From Desulfovibrio sp. UIB00 (GTDB lineage: Bacteria > Desulfobacterota > Desulfovibrionia > Desulfovibrionales > Desulfovibrionaceae), in contig NZ_JAETXJ010000007.1 in assembly GCF_022508225.1 (NCBI RefSeq), positions 62,001 to 126,000 on the forward strand: a stretch of 64,000 nt of DNA, written 5' to 3'. Positions within the stretch are counted from its first letter, which is position 1, and each line of letters opens with the position of its first letter. Shown piece by piece: positions 17,498-25,897 of the stretch. A program made the translations under genes and the position numbers. The notes below the pieces were generated by a model. It saw nothing but the letters and a program-made list of their open reading frames with translations, ran no database searches and was not told the DNA's origin.

Positions 17498-18426
17498 ATT
17501 TTGCCTACTACCCCGGCTGCTCCGCCAGGGGTTCTTCAAAAGATTACGAAATGTCCACTCAGGCTGTGTGCAAGGCCCTGGACATGAGACTTGTGGATAT
17601 TCCCGACTGGAACTGCTGCGGCTCCACCCCGGCCCATGCCGTGGATACGGAACTTTCCGCCGCTCTGTGCGTTCGCAATCTTGATATTGCCGCCCAGCAA
17701 AAAGCTGAAGTTCTGCTTACCCCATGCCCCAGCTGCCTTTCCAACCTGCGCATGGCTGCCAAGCGCATGGAAAATCCCGCCTTCCGCAGCCGGGTTGACG
17801 AGCTGCTGGACGGCCCCTCCGCCAAGCAGTTTCCGCCTGTCACCTCCGTCATGCAGGGCATTGCCGCGCAGATGGAAATGGACGCCATTGCCGCCCGCGT
17901 GCGCCAGAGCCTCAAGGGGCTCAAGCTCGTGGCCTACTACGGCTGCCTCATGAGCCGCCCGGCGGAAGTGATGAACTTTGGCGACCCCGAAAATCCCACG
18001 CTCATGGAAGAAATGATGTCTGCCTGCGGCGCGGAGATGCTTGATTTTCCGCTCAAGACAGCCTGCTGCGGCGCATCGTTCGGCATTCCCGAACGCCCCA
18101 TGACAGCCAAAAACTCGGGGCGCATCCTTGATCTGGCAACCCGCCTTGGCGCGGACGCCATCGTAGTGGCCTGTCCTCTCTGCCAGATGAACCTTGACCT
18201 GCGCCAGGATCAGGCCAGCGCGGCCATGGACACCAAGTTCCGTATGCCGGTGCTCTACTTCACCCAGATGATGGGCATTGCCTTTGATCTGCCGGAAGAA
18301 GAACTGGGCCTGAACAAGCTGTGCGTGAGCCCCAACGGCCTTATCCGCAAACTGGGCGAGCTGCGCCGCGAGGAAGCAGCCAAGCCCGCAGAGCAGAAGG
18401 CCAAGGCCGCTGAAGGAGGCAGGTAA
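17494..18426 (+). CDS. hdrB: Heterodisulfide reductase-like subunit B
   Basis: A 310-residue catalytic subunit with two cysteine-rich CCG domains. The first runs from YPGCSARG through WNCCGSTPAH to PCPSC; the second from YYGCLMSRP through ACCGASF to ACPLC. These bind the noncubane [4Fe-4S] clusters that reduce a disulfide in methanogen HdrB. In sulfate reducers the disulfide substrate is thought to be DsrC or another protein disulfide. Four-base overlap with hdrC and one-base overlap (TAATG) with hdrA. Confidence 0.94.
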   Translation: MNFAYYPGCSARGSSKDYEMSTQAVCKALDMRLVDIPDWNCCGSTPAHAVDTELSAALCVRNLDIAAQQKAEVLLTPCPSCLSNLRMAAKRMENPAFRSRVDELLDGPSAKQFPPVTSVMQGIAAQMEMDAIAARVRQSLKGLKLVAYYGCLMSRPAEVMNFGDPENPTLMEEMMSACGAEMLDFPLKTACCGASFGIPERPMTAKNSGRILDLATRLGADAIVVACPLCQMNLDLRQDQASAAMDTKFRMPVLYFTQMMGIAFDLPEEELGLNKLCVSPNGLIRKLGELRREEAAKPAEQKAKAAEGGR

Positions 18427-20387
18427 TGAGAATAGGCGTCTTTATCTGCCACTGCGGCAGCAACATCGCCGGAACTGTCGACTGCGCCCAGGTGGCGGCC
18501 ATTGCCCGCACCTACCCGGACGTGGTCTATGCCGACGACCCCATGTACACCTGCGCCGAACCGGGGCAGGCGGCCATTGAGGCTGCCATCCACGAGCACA
18601 AGCTTGACGGCGTGGTTGTTGCCTCCTGTTCGCCCCGCATGCACGAACCCACCTTCCGCCGCACAGTGGAACGCGCGGGGCTGAACCGCTACATGCTTGA
18701 AATGGCCAACATCCGCGAGCATGTTTCGTGGATCGGCAAAGACATGGAAGCCAACACCAACAAGGCTGCCGAACTGGTGCAGCTTGCGGTGGAAAAACTG
18801 CGCAACAACAAGCCCCTGCTGGCCAAGAGCTTTGACGTCAACAAGCGCGTGCTTGTCATCGGCGGCGGCGTGGCTGGCATTCAGGCCGCGCTTGACTGCG
18901 CCGACGGCGGCATTCAGGTGGTGCTGGTGGAACGCGATGCGACCATCGGCGGCAAGATGGCAAAGCTGGACAAGACCTTCCCCACCGTTGACTGCTCGGC
19001 CTGTATTCTCGGCCCCAAGATGGTGGACGTGGCCCAGCACTCCAACATTACGCTCTACGCCTATTCCGAAGTGGAAGACATTTCGGGCTATGTGGGCAAC
19101 TTTACAGTTAAAATCCGCAAGCGCACCACCTATGTGGACTGGAGCCTGTGCACGGGCTGCGGCGCCTGCACCGAAAAATGCCCGGCCAAGAAAACGCCCG
19201 ACACCTTCAATGAACTGACGGGCAACACCACGGCCATCACCATTGCCTTTCCGCAGGCCATCCCCAAGAAGGCCGTCATCAATCCGCAGTTCTGCCGCCA
19301 GCTTCTCAAGGGCAAGTGCGGCGTGTGCGCCAAGGTGTGCCCCACCGGGGCCATCAAGTACGACATGGAAGATGAAGTCATCACCGAAGAAGTGGGCAGC
19401 ATTGTTGCCGCCACCGGTTATGACCTCATGGACTGGACCGTGTACAAGGAATACGGCGGCGGCGCGTACCCCGACGTCATCACCTCCCTGCAGTACGAGC
19501 GCCTGCTCTCCGCATCCGGCCCCACGGGGGGGCATGTGAAGCGTCCCTCTGACGGCAGGGAACCCAAGAACATCGTCTTTGTGCAGTGCGTCGGCTCGCG
19601 CGACAAATCCGTTGGCCGTCCCTACTGCTCCGGCTTCTGCTGCATGTACACGGCCAAGCAGGCCATCCTGACCAAGGATCACATTCCCGATTCCAAGTCC
19701 TTTGTCTTCTACATGGACATCCGCGCTCCAGGGAAGATGTACGACGAGTTTACCCGCCGGGCCATGGAAGAATACGGCACGGAATACATCCGTGGCCGCG
19801 TGTCGCAGATTTACCCCGACGGCAACGGCCAGATGACGGTCATGGGCGTGGATACCCTGCTGGGCCAGCCCGTGGAAATCAAGGCCGACCTGGTGGTGCT
19901 TGCCGTGGGCGTCGAGGCCAGCAAGGGCTCGCCCCAGCTGGCGGAAAAGCTGCGTATCTCCTACGACAGCTACGGCTTCTTCATGGAAAGCCACGTCAAG
20001 CTCAAGCCTGTGGAAACCAATACCGCCGGCGTGTATCTGGCGGGCGTGTGCCAGGGGGTCAAGGACATTCCCGCCTCCGTGGCCCAGGGTTCCGCCGCTG
20101 CGGCCAAGGTTCTGGCGCTCTTCTCCAAGGACAAGCTTGAAAGCGACCCGCAGATCGCCCAGGTGGACATCCGCCGTTGCGTCAACTGCGGCAAGTGCAT
20201 CCGCTGCTGCCCCTTTGGAGCCATCAAGGAAGTGGAAATCCGGGGCGAGGGCAAGGCTCAGGTCATCGAGACCGTGTGCCAGGGCTGCGGCCTGTGTACG
20301 TCCACCTGTCCGCAGGGGGCCATCCAGCTTTCACACGCTACTGACAACCAGATCCTTGCGGAGGTAAACGCCTTATGCCAGTGCTAA
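18426..20387 (+). CDS. hdrA: Heterodisulfide reductase-like subunit A (FAD, bifurcating)
   Basis: A 653-residue flavoprotein. The N-terminal region has CHCGSNI and CSPRMHEPTF cysteine motifs; the FAD site VLVIGGGVAGIQAAL is near residue 140; FPTVDCSACILGPKM follows. [4Fe-4S] motifs are CTGCGACTEKCP, the CGVCAKVCP segment, and a C-terminal pair CVNCGKCIRCCP and CQGCGLCTSTCP. HdrA carries the flavin used for electron bifurcation. The length is normal for a full HdrA. The next gene starts 13 bases inside its end. Confidence 0.95.
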   Translation: MRIGVFICHCGSNIAGTVDCAQVAAIARTYPDVVYADDPMYTCAEPGQAAIEAAIHEHKLDGVVVASCSPRMHEPTFRRTVERAGLNRYMLEMANIREHVSWIGKDMEANTNKAAELVQLAVEKLRNNKPLLAKSFDVNKRVLVIGGGVAGIQAALDCADGGIQVVLVERDATIGGKMAKLDKTFPTVDCSACILGPKMVDVAQHSNITLYAYSEVEDISGYVGNFTVKIRKRTTYVDWSLCTGCGACTEKCPAKKTPDTFNELTGNTTAITIAFPQAIPKKAVINPQFCRQLLKGKCGVCAKVCPTGAIKYDMEDEVITEEVGSIVAATGYDLMDWTVYKEYGGGAYPDVITSLQYERLLSASGPTGGHVKRPSDGREPKNIVFVQCVGSRDKSVGRPYCSGFCCMYTAKQAILTKDHIPDSKSFVFYMDIRAPGKMYDEFTRRAMEEYGTEYIRGRVSQIYPDGNGQMTVMGVDTLLGQPVEIKADLVVLAVGVEASKGSPQLAEKLRISYDSYGFFMESHVKLKPVETNTAGVYLAGVCQGVKDIPASVAQGSAAAAKVLALFSKDKLESDPQIAQVDIRRCVNCGKCIRCCPFGAIKEVEIRGEGKAQVIETVCQGCGLCTSTCPQGAIQLSHATDNQILAEVNALCQC

Positions 20388-21823
20388 ACGGCAAAGAACT
20401 GAGAATTGTAGGTTTTCTCTGCAACTGGTGTTCGTATGGCGGTGCGGATACGGCCGGTGTGGCCCGCGCCACCCAGCCAACCGACCTGCGCGTCATCCGT
20501 GTTCCCTGCTCGGGCCGCATTGACCCGCTGTTCATCGTCAAGGCGCTGCTCAACGGCGCGGACGGCGTGCTGGTTTCCGGCTGCCACCCGCGCGACTGCC
20601 ACTATGCCGCAGGCAACTTCTACGCCCGCCGCCGCCTCGAGGTGCTCAAGCAGTTCCTGCCCGTGCTGGGCATTGACGAACGCCGCTTTGAATACACCTG
20701 GGTTTCGGCCTCCGAAGGCCAGCGCTGGCAGCAGGTGGTCACGGTCTTTACCGACCGCATCCACAAGCTCGGCCCCGCGCCCAAGCTGGAAGATCCCGAA
20801 CCGTTGCTCAAAATAGCCGACATGGCGCTGACCTCCCTGCGCTCCCTCGGCACAGGGCAGAACGCCGCCCTTGCCGACCTGAAAGAAGCCATCAAGGCCA
20901 AGCTGCCCGAGCTGGACTGCGTGCTCGGCTGGCAGCAGGGCTATGACGCCGCGCATACCGTGCCCCTGTTCATGAAGACCCCCGAGGACGTGGACAAGCT
21001 GGTGTGGGGGCCCTTTAACGTCAACAACCCCGCCGTGTACCTGCCCTCGTTCAAGGGCAAGAAGGTGGGCATTGTGGTCAAGGGCTGCGATTCCCGCTCG
21101 GTGGTTGAATTGCTGCAAGAAAACCTGATCCGCCGCGAAGATGTGACCATCTTCGCCCTGCCCTGCGAAGGCACGCTGGACATGGCCCGCGTCAATCAGG
21201 ATCTGGGCCGCTACACCAAGATCGACGGCGTGACCTATGACGAGGCCGGCGTGACCATCACAGCCGACGGCAAGGATCACCGCTTCTGCATGACCGACTA
21301 CGCCCAGGGCAAATGCTACGGCTGCACCACGCCTTCGGCAGTGCTGGCCGACACCCTGCTTGGTCAGCCCGTCAAGGTGGACGGCGCGCCCAATACCCCG
21401 CCGGAACTGGCCCTGCTCGATTCCATGACTCTGGACGAACGGCTCGCCTTCTGGCGCGGCCAGATGGACCGCTGCCTGCGCTGCTACGCCTGCCGCAACG
21501 CCTGTCCCATGTGCGTGTGCCGCGACTACTGCGTGTCTGACAGCCGCGACCCGCACTGGATGACGCAGGAAGACAGCGCCAAGGAAAAACTCTTCTTCCA
21601 GACCATCCACGCCATGCATCTGGCTGGCCGCTGCACAGGCTGCGGCGAATGCCAGCGCGCCTGCCCCGTGGGCATTCCCATCCTGGCCCTGCGCCAACAG
21701 ATTGCCCGCGCTGTGGCCCAGCTTTTTGACGGCTACCAGCCCGGCCTCAATCCGGACGAAGTGCCGCCCCTGCTGGGCTATGAAGTGGTTGAAAAGAACA
21801 TTCATGAGAGGGACTGGAAATGA
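20375..21823 (+). CDS. FlxD (MvhD-like) fused to FlxC-like iron-sulfur domain
   Basis: A 482-residue protein. Residues 1-150 are an MvhD/FlxD domain (FLCNWCSYGGADTAG, RVPCSGRIDPLFI, GCHPRDCHY) that docks on HdrA and carries a [2Fe-2S] cluster. Residues ~170-480 are a FlxC-like part with GIVVKGCDSRSVVELLQE, a YGCTTP motif, and [4Fe-4S] motifs CLRCYACRNACPMC and CTGCGECQRACP. In described flx operons D and C are usually listed as separate genes; here one reading frame joins them with no internal stop. It starts 13 bases before the hdrA stop (GGAGG upstream) and overlaps flxB by ATGA. Confidence 0.88.
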   Translation: MPVLNGKELRIVGFLCNWCSYGGADTAGVARATQPTDLRVIRVPCSGRIDPLFIVKALLNGADGVLVSGCHPRDCHYAAGNFYARRRLEVLKQFLPVLGIDERRFEYTWVSASEGQRWQQVVTVFTDRIHKLGPAPKLEDPEPLLKIADMALTSLRSLGTGQNAALADLKEAIKAKLPELDCVLGWQQGYDAAHTVPLFMKTPEDVDKLVWGPFNVNNPAVYLPSFKGKKVGIVVKGCDSRSVVELLQENLIRREDVTIFALPCEGTLDMARVNQDLGRYTKIDGVTYDEAGVTITADGKDHRFCMTDYAQGKCYGCTTPSAVLADTLLGQPVKVDGAPNTPPELALLDSMTLDERLAFWRGQMDRCLRCYACRNACPMCVCRDYCVSDSRDPHWMTQEDSAKEKLFFQTIHAMHLAGRCTGCGECQRACPVGIPILALRQQIARAVAQLFDGYQPGLNPDEVPPLLGYEVVEKNIHERDWK

Positions 21824-22905
21824 GCATGATCCGCTTTGTTACCCCTGACGGCTTGCCCGCGTTTCTCGCCTACCTCTCGCAGAATGGCCGCCGTGTCCTT
21901 GTGCCGGTAGAAAAGCCCGCCAACAAGCGCTCTGTGGTCTTTGAGCCGTGGCAGGAAGGCAAGCCGTTTACTCTGGAAAAGGCCACCGTGCCCGCCAAGG
22001 AAGCCGTGCTGCCCCAGTGCGAAACCCTGGTACGCTACAAAAAAACCAAGGATCCGGAAAACCTCGAGCGCGTCACCATGAGCCTGGACGACAAGCCCGA
22101 GGCTCAGCCCACCGTGGTTTTTGCCTGCCGCCCCTGCGATGCGCGGGGCTATGCGGTGCTTGACCGCCCCTACCTTAAAGGGCCTTACGCCGATCCTTAC
22201 TACAAGGCGCGGCGCGAGCAGCTCACGGTGGTTACGCTCACCTGCGGCAGCGGCTGCAACACCTGCTTCTGCCACTGGGTTGGCGGCGGCCCAACCTCCC
22301 CCGAAGGCTCGGACGTGCTCATGACCGAGATCGAGGGCGGCTATGTGCTGCAAGGCATCACGCCCAAGGGCGAGGAGCTGCTGGCTGCGTCTTCCCTCTC
22401 GGAAGGGGCCGAACTCTTCCCCAAGGCGGAAGCCGCCCGCAAGGAAGCCTGGGCCAGCCTTGTGCCAGCACCCAATATCAAGAACGCGCCCGAAAAAGTG
22501 GCTGCCCGCTTTAACGACACGCAGTTCTGGCAGGATCAGACCGACCGCTGCCTCTCCTGCGGGGCCTGCACCTACTTTTGCCCCACCTGCTACTGCTTCA
22601 CCATCACCGATGAGGGCGAAGGACTGAGCGAAAAAGGTGGCCGCCGTCTGCGCAGCTGGGACAACTGCATGTCCTCGCTGTTCACCCGCGAGGCCAGCGG
22701 CCACAACCCGCGCATGCTCAAGGCATTCCGCATGCGCAACCGCGTTTCGCACAAGTACTCCACCTATCCTGAAAACTGGGGTTCGTTCTCGTGCAGCGGC
22801 TGCGGCCGTTGCATCAGCAATTGCCCCGTCTGCCTGGACATCCGCTCCATCGTGCTGGCCGCCATTGAAGACGGCAACGATGACAAGAAGTCCACGGACA
22901 AGTAG
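21820..22905 (+). CDS. flxB: FlxB-like iron-sulfur protein
   Basis: A 361-residue protein of the HydB/anaerobic sulfite reductase A type. It has a FACRPCDARGY motif, a GSGCNTCFCHW cluster, and C-terminal [4Fe-4S] motifs CLSCGACTYFCPTC and CSGCGRCISNCPVC. It should link the FlxA flavin to FlxC/FlxD. Start 21820 overlaps the previous stop; ATG at 21826 is a possible alternative. flxA begins eight bases after its end. Confidence 0.87.
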   Translation: MSMIRFVTPDGLPAFLAYLSQNGRRVLVPVEKPANKRSVVFEPWQEGKPFTLEKATVPAKEAVLPQCETLVRYKKTKDPENLERVTMSLDDKPEAQPTVVFACRPCDARGYAVLDRPYLKGPYADPYYKARREQLTVVTLTCGSGCNTCFCHWVGGGPTSPEGSDVLMTEIEGGYVLQGITPKGEELLAASSLSEGAELFPKAEAARKEAWASLVPAPNIKNAPEKVAARFNDTQFWQDQTDRCLSCGACTYFCPTCYCFTITDEGEGLSEKGGRRLRSWDNCMSSLFTREASGHNPRMLKAFRMRNRVSHKYSTYPENWGSFSCSGCGRCISNCPVCLDIRSIVLAAIEDGNDDKKSTDK

Positions 22906-22913
22906 GAGCAGAC

Positions 22914-23945
22914 ATGGCAACCAAGAAAACTACCGGCAAAGCCACCACTCCCAAGACTGAGTCCAAAAATACCGCCGCGCCTGAAAAGGCCGCTGCAAAG
23001 GCAGAACCCGCTGTGGATACCAAGCCAACTGCCGCCTCCAAGCCAGCCGCCAAGCCGGGCCTCAAGCCCGCGCCCGACGGCGGCATGCTGCGCGAAATCA
23101 CGGCCCGTCCCATGATGCAGGGCAACCCCTACCTGCCCATGCCCGCCACCGTGGCCGAAGTCATACAGGAAACCGGCAACATCAAGACCCTGCGCGTGGT
23201 GCTGGACGATGAAGCCGCCATGAAGTCCTTTACCTACGAACCCGGCCAGGTGGGCCAGATCTCTGTATTCGGCGCTGGCGAATCCACCTTTGTCATCAAC
23301 TCGCCGCCGTCGCAGAAGAACTACCTCCAGTTCTCCGTCATGCAGGCGGGCGAAGTGACCTCGGCCATCCACAGGCTCTCGCCCGGCGACAAGGTGGGCG
23401 TACGCGCCCCTCTGGGTAATTACTTTCCCTACGCCGACTGGAAGGGCAAGGACATCTTCTTTGTGGGCGGCGGCATCGGCATGGCGCCCATCCGTACCAT
23501 CATGCTGCACGTGCTGGAACACCGCGCCGATTTCGGCAAGGTGAGCCTGCTCTACGGTGCACGCTCCCCGCGCGACATGGCCTTCAGCTATGAAACAGAA
23601 GACTGGCTGCGCCGCGATGATCTGGACTGCACCCTGTGCATCGACGCGCCCTTTGACGGCTGGCCGCACAAGGTGGGCCTGATCCCCAATGTGCTGCTGG
23701 AACTGAACCCCGACCCCAAAAACTGCGTGGCCGTGCTCTGCGGCCCGCCCATCATGATCAAGTTCACGGTGCAGGCCCTGCAAAAACTCAATTTTGCGCC
23801 TGAAAACATCGTGACCACGCTTGAAAAGCGCATGAAGTGCGGCGTCGGCATCTGCGGGCGCTGCAACATCGGCGGCCGCTACGTCTGCGTGGACGGCCCC
23901 GTGTTCACCTGGCAGGAATTGCAGGATCTGCCGCCGGAACTGTAA
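22914..23945 (+). CDS. flxA: FlxA-like NAD(P)H:FAD oxidoreductase subunit
   Basis: A 343-residue protein of the ferredoxin-NADP reductase type (HydG/AsrB-like). The first ~55 residues are a Lys/Ala/Pro/Thr-rich extension with low complexity. Then come a flavin domain (FTYEPGQVGQISVFG), an NAD-binding domain (FVGGGIGMAPIRTIM; LCGPPIMIKF) and a C-terminal [2Fe-2S] motif (KCGVGICGRC and a later YVC). It is expected to oxidise NADH and deliver electrons to HdrA via FlxB/C/D. It is the last gene of the operon. Confidence 0.9.
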   Translation: MATKKTTGKATTPKTESKNTAAPEKAAAKAEPAVDTKPTAASKPAAKPGLKPAPDGGMLREITARPMMQGNPYLPMPATVAEVIQETGNIKTLRVVLDDEAAMKSFTYEPGQVGQISVFGAGESTFVINSPPSQKNYLQFSVMQAGEVTSAIHRLSPGDKVGVRAPLGNYFPYADWKGKDIFFVGGGIGMAPIRTIMLHVLEHRADFGKVSLLYGARSPRDMAFSYETEDWLRRDDLDCTLCIDAPFDGWPHKVGLIPNVLLELNPDPKNCVAVLCGPPIMIKFTVQALQKLNFAPENIVTTLEKRMKCGVGICGRCNIGGRYVCVDGPVFTWQELQDLPPEL

Positions 23946-23977
23946 AATTCCACGGCATTCAGCATACGTCTGTTTGC

Positions 23978-24031
23978 GGGAGGTTCCCTTGTGATTGCCC
24001 CAGGGCAGCCATAACGGAGCCTCCTTTTTTT
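23978..24031 (+). terminator. Weak terminator-like structure after flxA
   Basis: GGAGG (23979-23983) can pair with CCTCC (24020-24024), immediately followed by seven T (24025-24031). The loop is long and contains smaller hairpins, so this is tentative. Confidence 0.3.
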
Positions 24032-24171
24032 GCCCCAGCGCAGTTCGGCCTGCACACTCGCGCATACCACTGAACCATGCCGATTTTGCCATTGCACGTG
24101 CATTCAGCGGCAGTTGACAGGACGGGCGCAGTGGGTCAAGGAAGTACAACGCTTTCTTCAAGGGAGTATTC

Positions 24172-24711
24172 ATGAAAAAAACGCTGATTCTCTGTTGTCT
24201 GATGCTTGGGCTGCCCGTGGCTGCTCAGGCCAGCAACGACAAGATTGATCCTTCCACCTATATCTGCGCCGAATTCATCACTCAGCCCATGACTGATGGA
24301 GGTCAGCCGCCCATATTTGAAGGCCTGCAGATTGATGGCTATGTGAGTGCCACGATGGGCAACCCCATTGCAGACCCGGAGACCCTCGCCCCCATGCTGG
24401 GCCAGGCTTACGGAGCCTGCCAGGTTGACCCCACCAAGAAGGTCGCCGCCGTTTGGCAGGAAGCCCGCAAGACTTTTCCTGTTGATACAGCGAGCACATG
24501 GCGCGCAGACAAGACCCTGTGCAAGGATTACACCGCCAACCCCGATGACGGCAGCGGCTTTGTAATCTGGCTTGACGGCTACAACCGGGGCAAGAGCGGC
24601 AAGCCCGCTTCCGTGCTTGTCAACGATGACGCGCTCAAAGCCTACCTTGACGCTTGCAGCAAAAAATCTGATTCCCTCATGCTGGACGTATTGGCTGAAA
24701 GCGCCAAGTAG
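24172..24711 (+). CDS. Periplasmic protein with two HdeA/HdeB-like domains
   Basis: A 179-residue protein with a clear Sec signal peptide (MKKTLILCCLMLGLPVAAQA, cleavage near residue 20). The mature part repeats one pattern twice: YICAEF ... YGAC (Cys32, Cys83) and TLCKDYT ... WLDGYNRGKSGK ... LDAC (Cys117, Cys162). Each half resembles the acid-stress chaperones HdeA/HdeB, which have a single domain of about 90 residues closed by one disulfide. Function is therefore likely periplasmic stress protection, but this is inferred from motif resemblance only. Start has AGGGAG; the gene stands alone before a strong terminator. Confidence 0.6.
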   Translation: MKKTLILCCLMLGLPVAAQASNDKIDPSTYICAEFITQPMTDGGQPPIFEGLQIDGYVSATMGNPIADPETLAPMLGQAYGACQVDPTKKVAAVWQEARKTFPVDTASTWRADKTLCKDYTANPDDGSGFVIWLDGYNRGKSGKPASVLVNDDALKAYLDACSKKSDSLMLDVLAESAK

Positions 24712-24734
24712 CCCAATCCCGCCACAAAAATTTG

Positions 24735-24767
24735 AAGGCCGCAGATTGCAAAATCTGCGGCCTTTGC
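24735..24767 (+). terminator. Terminator after the HdeA-like gene
   Basis: A perfect 13-bp stem (AAGGCCGCAGATT / AATCTGCGGCCTT) with a GCAA loop and a short T run, 23 bases after the stop. Confidence 0.85.
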
Positions 24768-24846
24768 ACTTGAGAAAAGGCAAGTACAGAGCATGTTGAT
24801 TGGAAACATTACCTCCGCATGAAGGCGGTACAATGCCAAGACTGCT

Positions 24847-25782
24847 CTAAAAAATAACCATGTAGAGCGGAATGGTGATCATGGAAAGCAACGTCGTCAG
24901 GCTGACGGCCTGCGCCCCAAATTCCGGGTCTGTATGGTAGTGAGCACTCAAAATAGCCGCCTGGGCCATCACCGGCAGGGAAGCCTGGATGATAAAAACC
25001 TTGCCCATAAGCGCAGGCACCGGGAAGAAATAGAGCAGGCCAGTCATCACCAACGGGCCAAGCATCATGCGCCCCAGCGCCAGCAGGACCATATCCTTGC
25101 CAATCTTGATGCTGCGCAATCCCATGTCGTAGATGGAAATACCAATAAAAATCATGGCCAGCGGCGTAGTGAGATTGCCCAGTGAACGGGCAACGTTTTG
25201 CAAAAATTCGGGCAGTTCAACGCCCAGCATTGTCAGAATCAATCCCGTGATAAATCCCATGAACGGAGGGGAAAACACTTGCCTGACCCTGGTGAGCAGG
25301 GGGATTTTTCCTCTGTTTTCAGTAATATCGCATGTGATGGAGTAGACCCCCACAGTCCAGAAAAAAACTGTGCTGGCGGCATAGTACAGCAACACATAGG
25401 GAATGGAACTTTCGCCGAACAGGGCCAGATTAACAGGAATACCAATAAAAATTGTGTTTGAATTGGCCACGCTGGCGCAGAACAGGCCAAAATGCTGCCT
25501 TTTGACGCGAGCCAGCTTGGCAAGCGCAATGGCCAACGCAAAGGTGAGGGTCACAGAGCCCAACGGCAGCAGCGCCCCCTTTGCCAGCATGATCAGATCG
25601 TCCCGATGGAACGAGTGCATGATGGTGTACATGAGAAAGGGCGGCAGGGCGATCTGGGTGATCAGACGCGGCAGAACAATACGGGTTTCCGCGCCAAACC
25701 AGTTGCGCGCCGCCAGCATGAACCCCACAAAACCAAGCAGCATCAGCCCGAATACACCGCCCAGCGCATGCAAAAACGCCAT
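24847..25782 (-). CDS. AEC-family membrane transporter
   Basis: A 311-residue integral membrane protein with about ten hydrophobic segments. The auxin-efflux-carrier family pattern is visible: FCASVANSNTIFIGIPVNLALFG in the first half and ASLPVMAQAAILSAHY in the second. Members export organic anions such as malate; the substrate here is unknown. It lies downstream of ilvD on the same strand, separated by a bidirectional terminator, so it is probably transcribed separately. Confidence 0.85.
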   Translation of the reverse strand: MAFLHALGGVFGLMLLGFVGFMLAARNWFGAETRIVLPRLITQIALPPFLMYTIMHSFHRDDLIMLAKGALLPLGSVTLTFALAIALAKLARVKRQHFGLFCASVANSNTIFIGIPVNLALFGESSIPYVLLYYAASTVFFWTVGVYSITCDITENRGKIPLLTRVRQVFSPPFMGFITGLILTMLGVELPEFLQNVARSLGNLTTPLAMIFIGISIYDMGLRSIKIGKDMVLLALGRMMLGPLVMTGLLYFFPVPALMGKVFIIQASLPVMAQAAILSAHYHTDPEFGAQAVSLTTLLSMITIPLYMVIF

Positions 25783-25833
25783 GTCTCTTTATCCTTTCAA
25801 ATAACCATTTCGCAATATTGGCCCAGGGGCCAG

Positions 25834-25877
25834 AAAACCCCCACGTGCCAAAAACAAATTCGGCTCGTGGGGGTTTT
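25834..25877. terminator. Terminator after ilvD
   Basis: AAAACCCCCACG (25834-25845) and CGTGGGGGTTTT (25866-25877) form a perfect 12-bp stem with a 20-base loop and T tract on both strands. It ends the minus-strand ilvD transcript 21 bases after its stop. Confidence 0.85.
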
Positions 25878-25897
25878 GAATCATTTCGACAAGTTAC

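Noticed and set aside
18255..19994. 579-codon minus-strand frame opposite hdrA
   Set aside because: Shadow of HdrA with His/Ala/Gly bias and no motif.
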